NCBI GenBank assembly: GCA_029553475.1
Contig: JAKPKV010000166.1
Span: 67,520 to 131,519, forward strand
Reading direction: 5' to 3'
Source of the DNA: Armatimonadota bacterium
Lineage (GTDB): Bacteria > Armatimonadota > Hebobacteria > CAIYQO01
DNA: 64,000 bases
Shown: piece by piece, positions 44,227 through 52,105 of the stretch
How the letters are laid out: every line of letters begins with the position of its first letter
Position numbering within the stretch: the stretch's first letter is position 1
Program-made: the position numbers and the translations under genes
Notes under the pieces: generated by a model
What the model saw: the letters and a program-made list of their open reading frames with translations, nothing else
What the model was told of the DNA's origin: nothing
The model's database searches: none

Positions 44227-44543
44227 ACCGCTATTCCTTCGCGGCTGACGTTCTCATGGAATCGTGTCGTGGCCAGAGGCGGCATACTCCACTGCCGGCG
44301 ATTGCGAATGATACTGGTAATCAGTTCCGCCGTGTCCAGCTCTAATTCATAGATGGCATTCCAGACGTCCTGCCGTAGCGACCATGTCACCTCCGCATCC
44401 GTCAAGACCAAAATATCCCAGTCGGATTCCGGCGTGGCGTCGCCGCGCGCCTGTGAGCCATACAGGATCACCGTCGCGTCGGGCAGAATCTCCAGCACCG
44501 CGGCTTTGATCCGCCGCAGCAATGCCTGTTTTTCCGGCGTCAT
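44223..44543 (-). CDS. MNT-type nucleotidyltransferase (antitoxin partner of HEPN)
   Basis: A 106-residue minimal nucleotidyltransferase. ILYGSQARGDATPESDWDIL has the GSxARG...SDxD active site with both metal aspartates. In characterised MNT/HEPN pairs the nucleotidyltransferase modifies the HEPN toxin with AMP groups and silences it. AAGGAG six bases before ATG 44543 sets the start, and an extended -10 (TGGTACAAT) lies just upstream near 44570. The open frame to 45104 is antisense to larE and is not part of the protein. Confidence 0.9.
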   Translation of the reverse strand: MTPEKQALLRRIKAAVLEILPDATVILYGSQARGDATPESDWDILVLTDAEVTWSLRQDVWNAIYELELDTAELITSIIRNRRQWSMPPLATTRFHENVSREGIAV

Positions 44544-44590
44544 GCGCCACTCCTTCACGCCTATTGTACCATGATATGCCGGGGATGACC

Positions 44591-45412
44591 TCACAGCGCC
44601 TCGTTCATGCTCCCCGTCCGATACCCTTGCAGGTCCACGGTGACGTAGGTGTAGCCGAGCTCGCGCAGGCGGGCGGTGACGCGGGCGCGCAGGGCGGGGT
44701 CGAGGAGGCGGGGGATGTCGGCGGGGGCGACCTCGATGCGGGCGAGATCGGTGTGATGGCGCACGCGCACCTGCGCGAAGCCGAGGTCGCGCAGGAAATC
44801 CTCCGCCTGTTCGATGGCCGAGAGCGCGTCCGTCGTGATGGGCGTGCCGTAGGGAATGCGCGAGGAGAGGCAGGCGAAAGCGGGTTTGTCCCAGGTGGGC
44901 AGCCCGAGGGCGCGGGAGAGCTCGCGCACCTCCGCCTTCGTCATGCCCACCTCCATCAGCGGGCTGCGCACGCCCAGTTCGCGCGCCGCCTGCTGGCCGG
45001 GCCGCCAGTCGCCCAGGTCGTCGGCGTTGTTGCCGTCCAGCACGGCGGAAAAGCCTTCCGCCTCGGCGATGGCGACGAGCCGGCCAAAGAGATCGGACTT
45101 GCAATAGTAGCAGCGGTTGCTCGGGTTGGCGGCATAGCGCGGATCATTCAGCTCCTCGCTCTGCGCCACCTGGAAGCGCGCGCCCATCGCCTCCGCCAGG
45201 CGTTTGGCCGCGGCGAATTCGCGCGAGGGATAGCTGTCCGAATCCCCGATCACCGCCAGCACGGCATCCGCGCCCAGCGTGTCCACGGCGACGCGCAGCA
45301 GCAGCGTGCTGTCCACCCCGCCGGAGAAGCCGACGACCACGCGGCCCAGCGCGCGGAGGAGGGCTTGCAGGCGGGCATATTTCTCGGCGGTGGTCGGTGT
45401 GAGTGCGCGCAT
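44591..45412 (-). CDS. larE: ATP-dependent sacrificial sulfur transferase LarE
   Basis: A 273-residue PP-loop enzyme (VVGFSGGVDSTLLLRVA). It matches the LarE family through CYYCKSDLF and KPAFACLSSRIPYG, whose Cys is the sulfur donor in LarE enzymes that lose their own sulfur. LarE supplies sulfur for the nickel-pincer cofactor of lactate racemase and related LarA enzymes. No larA, larB or larC lies in the window, so its partners are elsewhere or it serves another thiolation. A good promoter (45440-45468) precedes it. Confidence 0.9.
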   Translation of the reverse strand: MRALTPTTAEKYARLQALLRALGRVVVGFSGGVDSTLLLRVAVDTLGADAVLAVIGDSDSYPSREFAAAKRLAEAMGARFQVAQSEELNDPRYAANPSNRCYYCKSDLFGRLVAIAEAEGFSAVLDGNNADDLGDWRPGQQAARELGVRSPLMEVGMTKAEVRELSRALGLPTWDKPAFACLSSRIPYGTPITTDALSAIEQAEDFLRDLGFAQVRVRHHTDLARIEVAPADIPRLLDPALRARVTARLRELGYTYVTVDLQGYRTGSMNEAL

Positions 45413-45439
45413 GGCCGGTCCTTTTCGGTAATCCGGTGT

Positions 45440-45468
45440 ATCCTATCGGAATAGCCGGCTTTTGTCAA
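45440..45468 (-). promoter_or_regulatory. Sigma-70 promoter of larE
   Basis: On the minus strand TTGACA, a 17-base spacer and TAGGAT. The -10 ends 28 bases before the larE ATG, with AAGGA near the start codon. The same intergenic region serves the divergent glycosidase. Confidence 0.72.
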
Positions 45469-45523
45469 AGGCGCACGGCGGGATGAGTAGGAACCGTCCG
45501 CTCGCCCGGCGAATCTTGGGCGC

Positions 45524-45546
45524 GGTGATGCGCTGTGCGCATCACC
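45524..45546. promoter_or_regulatory. Perfect 10-bp inverted repeat before the GH63-like gene
   Basis: GGTGATGCGC, three bases, GCGCATCACC. The repeat ends 15 bases before the glycosidase ATG. It could be a repressor site or an RNA hairpin that covers the leader. Confidence 0.5.
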
Positions 45547-45561
45547 GGAAGCGAGGCGTGT

Positions 45562-47916
45562 ATGGCGGAAATCTATGCCGGGGCGTTTGAGGGACAGGGC
45601 ATTGCCGGGGTGAGTCTCGCGCGGGGGGCGGACGTGCTGGGCATCCGGCTGGCCTGCCCGCAGGTAGCGCTGGGCCTTTTTGACGGCAAGCCGGTGCTGC
45701 TGACGCTGGACGCGCCGGAGACGCACGCCCCGGACCAGGGCTACGTGCGCTACGCGTGGCGGGCGCCGGTGACGCGCGACGGCATCAAGCGCTTCGCCGG
45801 GCGGCCCTACTCCAATGTCAACGCCCCGAATGCCTTCGATTTCGCCCCCGGCGAGGCGGTGCGGGTGACGCTGGAGTGGTATCAGGACGGCGACGTCGTG
45901 CGTGGGCGCTATACCGCCGACGGGCCGCTGCGCGCCGCGCTGGTGGCCAATGGCTGTTTTACCCCGGCGCGGGTGCATGTCGCCGATCCGGCCATCTGCG
46001 TGCTGCGGCAGGGAGAATCCGGCCTGCTGGTGACGCTGCGCGGGGAGGTCGAGGCGCCGCTGCTGGTGGATAATCTGTGGCAGGCGGAGCAGCGCTTCTT
46101 CGGCGTGGCAGGGGAGCCGGGCGGCGCCATGGCGCTGTATCCGGTGCACCTGAGTCCGGCGACGCCGCTCTATTTCACCCTGCGCCTGGCGGCGATGCCT
46201 GCGCGGATGGCGGCCATATCGCCGAAGCCCGACCCGGCGGGCATTGACGCCGCGCTGGCCGCCGGCGCCGCCGCGTATGACGCCCTGCGCATGCGCAGCG
46301 GCGGCGCGCTGGCGGGCGCGGCGGAGGCGCTGGCGGGGTTGGCGGGGTACAGCCGCGCGTATGATCCGGAGCGCCAGTGCCTGCAGACCACGGTGAACCG
46401 CACCTGGCCGGGGCCGAACCGGCCGGGCTGCATCTTCGGTTGGGACAACTTCTTCACCTCCTACCTGGCCGCCTGGGAGGATCCGGCGCTGGCGGCGGCG
46501 TCGCTGGAGCACGTGGTGCGCACCTACGGCGAGCGCGGCATCGCCCACGGGCCGATTCAGCGCAACCTCATCATCCCCATCATGTACGGCCGCACGCTGG
46601 ATATCCTCGGCGATGAGGCACTGGCGCGGCGCACCTGGCCGACGATGATGGCCTTCATGCGCTTCTGGTTTGCCGATCGCGGCGACGGCCGGCCCTGGCG
46701 CGACGGCAACGGCGACGGGCTGATCGAATCGGGCGTCTCGACCGATCCCCGCCAGACCACCCCGGGCCGGCTCATCTCCGACGCCATGGATGAGACCGGG
46801 TACGACGACAGCCCCATCTACTCGGCGGGCTTCACCGACGGCCGGCGCGGGCTGCTGGCCGACGGCGTGGAGTTCGACTGGGAGAGCCGCTGCCTCACCG
46901 TCACGCAGGTCGGGCAAAACAGCCTCTACGTCGCCGCCTGCCGGGCGATGGCGCGCTGGGCGGCGCGGCTGGGCGAGACGGCGGACGCCGGCTGGCTGCG
47001 CGCCGAGGAGGTGCGGGTGGCGGGGCGCATCCGCGAGTACCTGTATGACGCGCGGCTGGGCATCTACCAGGACCGGTTGTGGAGCGGCGCCTTCTCGACC
47101 GTGAAGACGATGACGAATTTTTACCCGCTGCTCGCGGGGATCGCCGAGGGGGCGGTGGCCGAACGGCTGCGGGCGATGCTCCTTGACCCCGCGCAGTTCT
47201 GGGGCGACAACCTCATCCCCACCGTCAGCCGCGACGACCCGGCGTATGGCGACGGCCTCGACGGCCGCGGCAACTACTGGCGCGGCAACTGCTGGCCGCC
47301 CACCACCTACATCGTCTACCTGGCGCTGAAAGAGGCCGGGTGGGACGAGGCCGCGGCGGAGTATGCCCGCCGGGTGGTGGCGCAGTTCATGGCATACTGG
47401 CGCGCCTACGGCCATGCGTATGAAAATTATCCGCCCGAAGGCAAGGTGGACCACGCCTTCCCCTACGTCGGCGGCTGGGGCGGGCGCGAGATCCGCTACA
47501 CCTGGGCGAGCCTGCTGCTCTGCTGCGGCCTGGAGGAGTGCTTTGCGCCGGAAGTTCGACAACCGGGCGTGCGATTCGGCAACCCCTATATGGAAGTATC
47601 AACCTGGGATGGTTTCACCTACCGCGGCCAGCGGTACGCGGCGGCCGCCGGCCCGGCGCGCACGCGCGTCCGTTGCGAGGCGTGGGAGTTCCTCGCCGAG
47701 CCGGGGCTGGCGGTGCGCGGCTTCGCGGCGGACGCAGAGGGTGTCCGCTTCACCGCCGCCCCCCGCGCCGAGACGCGGGTGCGCCTGCGCGCCGCACTGA
47801 CCGGGAGTGTGACCGCCACGCGCAACGGCGCGCCGCTGCCGGTGACGCGCGACGGTGACGGGCTGATGTTCTCGCTGCCGGCGGGGGAGGCGGCAGTGGC
47901 GCTGCTGCCGTGTTAG
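45562..47916 (+). CDS. GH63-like/MGH1-type alpha-glycosidase
   Basis: A 784-residue protein with an N-terminal beta domain (about 1-220) and an (alpha/alpha)6 barrel. The barrel has IFGWDNFFTSYLAAWED, DETGYDDSPIY (general-acid Asp region) and NYWRGNCWPPTTYIVYLAL, as in GH63 and mannosylglycerate-hydrolase-type enzymes, followed by a short beta tail. It is probably an inverting glycosidase acting on alpha-linked sugars such as mannosylglycerate, glucosylglycerate or small gluco-oligosaccharides. No signal peptide. The ATG at 45562 with GAGG upstream is chosen over the GTG 27 bases earlier, which lies within the inverted repeat. Confidence 0.85.
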   Translation: MAEIYAGAFEGQGIAGVSLARGADVLGIRLACPQVALGLFDGKPVLLTLDAPETHAPDQGYVRYAWRAPVTRDGIKRFAGRPYSNVNAPNAFDFAPGEAVRVTLEWYQDGDVVRGRYTADGPLRAALVANGCFTPARVHVADPAICVLRQGESGLLVTLRGEVEAPLLVDNLWQAEQRFFGVAGEPGGAMALYPVHLSPATPLYFTLRLAAMPARMAAISPKPDPAGIDAALAAGAAAYDALRMRSGGALAGAAEALAGLAGYSRAYDPERQCLQTTVNRTWPGPNRPGCIFGWDNFFTSYLAAWEDPALAAASLEHVVRTYGERGIAHGPIQRNLIIPIMYGRTLDILGDEALARRTWPTMMAFMRFWFADRGDGRPWRDGNGDGLIESGVSTDPRQTTPGRLISDAMDETGYDDSPIYSAGFTDGRRGLLADGVEFDWESRCLTVTQVGQNSLYVAACRAMARWAARLGETADAGWLRAEEVRVAGRIREYLYDARLGIYQDRLWSGAFSTVKTMTNFYPLLAGIAEGAVAERLRAMLLDPAQFWGDNLIPTVSRDDPAYGDGLDGRGNYWRGNCWPPTTYIVYLALKEAGWDEAAAEYARRVVAQFMAYWRAYGHAYENYPPEGKVDHAFPYVGGWGGREIRYTWASLLLCCGLEECFAPEVRQPGVRFGNPYMEVSTWDGFTYRGQRYAAAAGPARTRVRCEAWEFLAEPGLAVRGFAADAEGVRFTAAPRAETRVRLRAALTGSVTATRNGAPLPVTRDGDGLMFSLPAGEAAVALLPC

Positions 47917-48012
47917 CGCCGGATCGCGATACCGTGTTATCATCGTGACAATGGCGGAAACAATGAAGAAGGCGGTCGGTTACCACTCTGTTCTGGAGAA
48001 GTGGAGGATATC

Positions 48013-49293
48013 ATGGCTCTCGGTCTCTCCATCACCGCGCCCATGCTGCCGGAAGGTTTTCTTATTAAGCGCACGCCCACGCGCCAGGAGGTGCTGGACC
48101 GCCTGCGGGCGGGGATTCCGGCGCTGATCGAGGATGCGCGGCTGCGCGAGCTGCTGTGGATGGCGGTCGAGGAGGAGACGCTGCTGGTGGGGCTGCATCC
48201 CATGGAGGAGCCGGTGCGCTTCGCGTTCACCGGTGAGGCGCTGCGCTGCACGGCGCGCACCAGCGGCGCCGGGCCGGGGTACCACGCCTTCCTGGTGGAC
48301 CTGCTGCGGAACGTCGGGCAGAAGTGCCGCCTGCGCTGGCAGTGGGAGGGTGAAGACTGCGGCGATGAGACGGGCTATGCCGCGCACCGGGATTTCGCCC
48401 GGCTGCAGGAGGAGATGCTGGTCTGGCTGCGCGCCGTCTGCGCGGCGGTCGTCGAGAAAGCCGCTGACGGCGCGACGAATATCGGCATCAGCATGCCGAT
48501 GGGGTATCCCGCCGTGGCCGGCGACGATGCCCCCTTCGCGCTGACCATGCTGGGCCCGCGCACGCGGGAGTGGGTGGCGCGGGCCGCGACGGCCGAGGGG
48601 GCGGCGCTGCAGGCGGCGGGGGCGGAGTCTTTCCCCTGGTGGGGCCAGGCGCCGGACGAGGCGTTCTGGCGCAATACCGGGCTGGCGCTGGCCTGGGTGG
48701 AGCTGCCCTGGCATCCGCCGGCGGATGAGCAGGAACAGGCGGGGTACCAGCTGGCGCTGGCCTGCTGTGAATACGCCGCGGCGACGGATGCCCAGGTGGT
48801 GGGGCTGGTGAAAGAGATCCACGCCATGACGGCTGCCAGCCAGCAGGCGCCGCCCGCCCCCGCCCCCGCCGGCATCGGGTATCGCCGCCGCCTGCTGGCG
48901 TACGAGCTGCCGGGGCTGTGGCGCATCACCCTACCCGGGTACTGTTACGCCAGCGTTGACGCGAACGGCGAGCAGTACTGCTTCCGGCATGGCGGGCGCG
49001 ACGTGACCGCCTTCACCATGACCATGGCCTCGCGCAGCGAAAACGCCGCCTCAGAAGAACGCCTGCTGCAGAACATGAAGGCGCTGAGCAGTGAGGATGA
49101 GCTGCACAAGTTCCAGCGCGGCACCTTGCTCGGTCGCGCCGCGGTGGGCCGGACCGAGGAGGGGTGGTCGCTGCTCGGCTACGTCGCCGCGTCCAACAAC
49201 ATGGCCGTCGTCTACATCGCCTGCCCCGACGAGGATGACGTGCCGTGGGCGCTCGGCGTCTGGCAGTCGCTGACGCATCCGGAAGGCGCATGA
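48013..49293 (+). CDS. Hypothetical two-domain cytoplasmic protein
   Basis: 426 residues with no signal peptide or membrane helix. The first about 285 residues alternate acidic helices and strands; a Pro/Ala break (about 278-287) separates a second domain of about 140 residues beginning YRRRLLAYELPGLWRITLPG and ending VVYIACPDEDDVPWALGVWQSL. The second part has the style of small alpha/beta immunity- or PsbP/DUF1795-like folds, but I do not recognise it. GGAGG five bases before ATG 48013 fixes the start. A single-gene unit upstream of the DUF1232 gene. Confidence 0.7.
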   Translation: MALGLSITAPMLPEGFLIKRTPTRQEVLDRLRAGIPALIEDARLRELLWMAVEEETLLVGLHPMEEPVRFAFTGEALRCTARTSGAGPGYHAFLVDLLRNVGQKCRLRWQWEGEDCGDETGYAAHRDFARLQEEMLVWLRAVCAAVVEKAADGATNIGISMPMGYPAVAGDDAPFALTMLGPRTREWVARAATAEGAALQAAGAESFPWWGQAPDEAFWRNTGLALAWVELPWHPPADEQEQAGYQLALACCEYAAATDAQVVGLVKEIHAMTAASQQAPPAPAPAGIGYRRRLLAYELPGLWRITLPGYCYASVDANGEQYCFRHGGRDVTAFTMTMASRSENAASEERLLQNMKALSSEDELHKFQRGTLLGRAAVGRTEEGWSLLGYVAASNNMAVVYIACPDEDDVPWALGVWQSLTHPEGA

Positions 49294-49406
49294 CGTCCTC
49301 CCGCGCAGCGTTCCCGCGCGTCCGCGTATCTCAACCATGAGCATAGCGCGCCGCCGCCGCGGGAAAACTGCATGGGCGGCACACACCTGTGATCGAGGGG
49401 GATGTC

Positions 49407-49802
49407 ATGCATACGGAGGACCAGCCGTTTTCGCTGCGCGCGGCGCGGGAGCGGGTGCGGGACTTGGGCGCGCGGGCGATGACGCCGGCGGGGCGCCGGG
49501 AAATCATCGGCAAGCTGGAAGAGGCCATCCATCGTTCGAAAATCGGCGGCGCGCTGCTCGACAAGCTGCGGCTGATGGCTGACTATTTCCGCGATCCGGC
49601 GGAGCCGCTGCAGCCGAAGCTGCTGGTCGGGGGGGCGCTGCTCTACCTGATTCTGCCGGGCGATCTCGTGCCCGACTGGATTCCGCTGGTCGGTTTCCTC
49701 GATGACGTCACCGTCATCAGCTTCGTCTGGACGCGCCTGCAGGATATTTTCCTCCATTACGCGAAACGTCGAGAAGCGAGACGGCTCGCGGAAGAGGGGT
49801 AA
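49407..49802 (+). CDS. DUF1232 (YkvA-like) membrane protein
   Basis: About 131 residues. The centre, GALLYLILPGDLVPDWIPLVG, followed by FLDDVTVISF, is the defining DUF1232 motif, a short membrane-associated hairpin with conserved Pro-Asp and Asp-Asp. Function in the family is unsettled. The start ATG 49407 has GAGGGGG upstream (49389 would be an alternative). It ends directly against the following ketoacyl-synthase-like gene, whose ribosome-binding site (GAGGGG) is in its last codons. Confidence 0.85.
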   Translation: MHTEDQPFSLRAARERVRDLGARAMTPAGRREIIGKLEEAIHRSKIGGALLDKLRLMADYFRDPAEPLQPKLLVGGALLYLILPGDLVPDWIPLVGFLDDVTVISFVWTRLQDIFLHYAKRREARRLAEEG

Positions 49803-50552
49803 ATGCGAGAGATGCTGGTGACGGGTATCGGTCCGGTGTCGGCGCTCGGCATCGGGCGCGCGGCATGGGCGGCACGCCTGCGGGCGGGGGCGCGCGCGCC
49901 GGGCGCGATTGAAGGCTTTGCGCTGGCGGAGATTCTGCCCAGCATGAAGACGTATACCGACCGCGCGTCCGCCTTCACGCTGGCGGCCTGTCAGTTGGCG
50001 CTGGCCGATGCCGGGCTCGCGCCTGGCGCGTATGATCGCTGGCGGGCGGGCATCGTCGTGGGCAGCGTCTACGGCTGCCTGCCGACCCTCTACACCTATA
50101 CCGCCGCGCTGCAGCACAAAGGGGCGCGCTTCGCCAACCCGCTGCTCTTCAGCCATACCTACGTCAACACGCCCGCCAGCCTGGCCGCCATCGAATTCGG
50201 GCTGGGCGGGCATCATGGCACCTTCACCGGCGAACATGCCGGGCTTCAGGCGCTGGAGGCGGCGCGTGAAGCGCTCGCCCTCGACCGCGCCGATCTGCTG
50301 CTGGCGGTGGGAGTGGATGCCATCAGCGAGCCGCTCACCCGCGCGCGGGAAGCGCTCGGCGCGGACGAACCCCTCGGCGAGGGCGCCTGCGCGCTGGTGC
50401 TGGAAACCGCCGACTATGCCCGCGCCCGCGGCGCCGCCGGCCTCCCGCTGCCGGAACCCGTCCAGACCGCCTCCCTGCGCTCCCTCCTCGGCGACACCCT
50501 CGCCGCGGAACCCTTCTTCGCCGTCGCCGCCGCCCTCGCGCGAAACGCATAA
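49803..50552 (+). CDS. Degenerate ketoacyl-synthase-like protein
   Basis: A 249-residue protein with the N-terminal half of the ketoacyl synthase fold: MREMLVTGIGPVSALG, AACQLALADAGL, GIVVGSVYG, VNTPASLAAIEFGL and EPLGEGACALVLE. The active-site cysteine region is FTGEHAGLQAL in place of xxCxSGxxA, and the whole C-terminal half with both catalytic histidines is missing. It therefore cannot condense acyl chains by the normal mechanism. It may be a chain-length-factor-like or structural partner (compare the ketoacyl-synt_2 group). It is linked to the DUF1232 gene and no other fatty-acid gene is near. Confidence 0.8.
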   Translation: MREMLVTGIGPVSALGIGRAAWAARLRAGARAPGAIEGFALAEILPSMKTYTDRASAFTLAACQLALADAGLAPGAYDRWRAGIVVGSVYGCLPTLYTYTAALQHKGARFANPLLFSHTYVNTPASLAAIEFGLGGHHGTFTGEHAGLQALEAAREALALDRADLLLAVGVDAISEPLTRAREALGADEPLGEGACALVLETADYARARGAAGLPLPEPVQTASLRSLLGDTLAAEPFFAVAAALARNA

Positions 50553-50587
50553 CCCGCCCCGTCAACCTTATCACCGGAACGAACGTA

Positions 50588-50829
50588 AACACAGAGACAC
50601 GGAGGACACAGATGCGTGGTTACCGCGTGGGCTTGATTATCAACTTCAACGTTGGCGCCATTAAAGACGGTATAAAGCGCGTACGAAGCTAATCGCTGTT
50701 GACACATGCGTCTGCCTGAGTAATAGAAGCTTGATGCCACGACCAGCAGACAGCAGCCTGCACGATACGTGGTAAGGCTAACGATGACGGGTAAATAACC
50801 TCCTCGGTGTCCTCTGTGTCTCTGTGTTG
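50588..50829. repeat. CACAGAGACAC hairpin repeat enclosing a GxxExxY remnant
   Basis: The left arm (AACACAGAGACACGGAGGAC, 50589-50608) and a right arm (50801-50829, complement CACAGAGACACAGAGGACAC) bracket about 190 bases. Between them lies a 26-codon relic of a GxxExxY gene. The 307-bp gap 50553-50859 has no other gene. Confidence 0.78.
50612..50692 (+). pseudogene. C-terminal remnant of a GxxExxY gene
   Basis: An ATG-to-TAA frame of 26 codons encodes GYRVGLIINFNVGAIKDGIKR, the typical C-terminal strand of GxxExxY proteins (compare MKLGLLMNFNVKYLHTGVRR in the intact copy at 5111-5578). The rest of the gene, including the nuclease motif, is missing. GGAGGA from the repeat arm sits five bases before the ATG, so a short peptide could still be made. 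Confidence 0.75.
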
Positions 50830-50853
50830 AAATATCTCTGCTGATGGTACAAT
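50827..50853 (+). promoter_or_regulatory. Extended -10 promoter at the edge of a repeat, possibly leaderless
   Basis: TTGAAA (50827-50832) is the last part of the repeat arm; TGGTACAAT gives an extended -10 (TACAAT 50848-50853) after a 15-base spacer. The -10 ends six bases before the ATG at 50860, so the transcript should begin at or next to the start codon. Confidence 0.6.
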
Positions 50854-50859
50854 AGCCCC

Positions 50860-51978
50860 ATGCCGACTGCGTATACTCCAGGACTACAGGTGACGGATCA
50901 TACGGTGATCCGCAAGGTGCGGCGGTTGCCGTTGGCGGGCGAGGTGCTGGCGTCCGCGGGGCAGCGGGTGGCGGCCATGGAGATCGTGGCGCGCGCGCTG
51001 CTGCCGGGCAATATCACCGCCGTGCGCGCCGCCGACCAATTGGGCGTGACGCCTGACGAGGTGCTGCGCCTGCTGAAAAAAGGCGCGGGCGAGTCCGTGG
51101 AGAAAGGCGAGGCGCTGGCGGAGACGAAGGGCTTCTTCGGTCTATTCGGGGCCAAGCTGGCCGCGCCGGTGAGCGGCGTCATCGAATATATCAGCCCGGT
51201 GACGGGCACGCTGGGACTGCGCGAGCCGCCGGCGCCGCTGGATTTGACCGCCTACGTCGCCGGTACGGTGGAAGAGGTGATGCCTGGGGAAGGCGTGACC
51301 ATCGTCACCGCGGGCGCGCTGGCGCAGGGCATTTTCGGGGTGGGCGGCGAGCGGCACGGCGCGCTGCTCACCGTCAGCGACGGCCCCGCCGCCCCGTTGG
51401 ATGAGGCGAAACTCACCGCCGCCTGCGCCGGGCGCGTGCTGCTGGGCGGCGCCACCGTGAATGTGGCGCAGATTCGCAAAGCCGCCGAGGTGGGCGCGGT
51501 GGCGATGATCGTCGGCGCGGTGAGCGACGCCGTGCTGCGGGCGTACCTCGGCTACGACATCGGGGTGGCCATCACCGGGCAGGAGGACGTGCCCGTCACC
51601 CTCATCCTCACCGAAGGATTCGGGCAACTGCCGATGGCGGAGCGCACCTTCGCGCTGCTCCATCGCCTGCAGGGGTGCGAGGCGTCCGTCAACGGCGCCA
51701 CGCAAATCCGCGCGGGCGTCATTCGCCCGGAGATCATCGTGCCGCACGCCGACGACGCGCCCGCCCACGAACGGGCGGAAGCGGACAGTGCGCTGACGGT
51801 GGGCAGCCGCGTGCGCCTCATCCGCGAACCCTATTTTGGCCGCTTCGCCACCATCACCGCCCTGCCGGCCGAGCTGCACGCCATCGAGACGGAAGCCACC
51901 GTCCGCGTCGCCGAGGTGGACCTCGACGGCGACCGCGTCCTCGTCCCGCGCGCGAATCTGGAGATCATTCAGGAATAA
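50860..51978 (+). CDS. Conserved hypothetical protein with lipoyl-like hybrid barrel and C-terminal KOW-like domain
   Basis: 372 residues. Residues about 20-160 look like one or two barrel-sandwich hybrid units of the biotinyl/lipoyl type (GAGESVEKGEALAETKGFFGLFGAKLAAPVSG... without the lysine of a true carrier). The middle (about 160-300) is alpha/beta. The end (SRVRLIREPYFGRFATITALP to VLVPRANLEIIQ) matches the pattern of a KOW domain, usually an RNA- or protein-binding module. No signal peptide or membrane helix. Not assigned to a named family; function unknown. The promoter suggests a leaderless message. Confidence 0.72.
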   Translation: MPTAYTPGLQVTDHTVIRKVRRLPLAGEVLASAGQRVAAMEIVARALLPGNITAVRAADQLGVTPDEVLRLLKKGAGESVEKGEALAETKGFFGLFGAKLAAPVSGVIEYISPVTGTLGLREPPAPLDLTAYVAGTVEEVMPGEGVTIVTAGALAQGIFGVGGERHGALLTVSDGPAAPLDEAKLTAACAGRVLLGGATVNVAQIRKAAEVGAVAMIVGAVSDAVLRAYLGYDIGVAITGQEDVPVTLILTEGFGQLPMAERTFALLHRLQGCEASVNGATQIRAGVIRPEIIVPHADDAPAHERAEADSALTVGSRVRLIREPYFGRFATITALPAELHAIETEATVRVAEVDLDGDRVLVPRANLEIIQE

Positions 51979-51995
51979 CTCCGCACTCGGAAAGC

Positions 51996-52073
51996 CACCA
52001 CGAAGCCACGAAGGAAGCAAGACGCAAAGAACAATCAACCTGTGTGCCTTCCTTTCTTCCACTCTTCGTGGTG
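51996..52073. repeat. CCACGAAG hairpin repeat
   Basis: Arms CCACCACGAAG...CTTCGTGGTG form an imperfect inverted repeat between two plus-strand genes. It belongs to the same broad class of dispersed CACGAAG/CGCAAAG repeats as the sequence near 63050. Confidence 0.7.
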
Positions 52074-52105
52074 AACCCAAGAGCTCCGGCATGTGAGAAG
52101 TATGT

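Noticed and set aside
45250-47562. 770-codon minus-strand frame across the GH63-like gene and larE
   Set aside because: Shadow frame in very GC-rich DNA; the sense genes have clear motifs and ribosome-binding sites.
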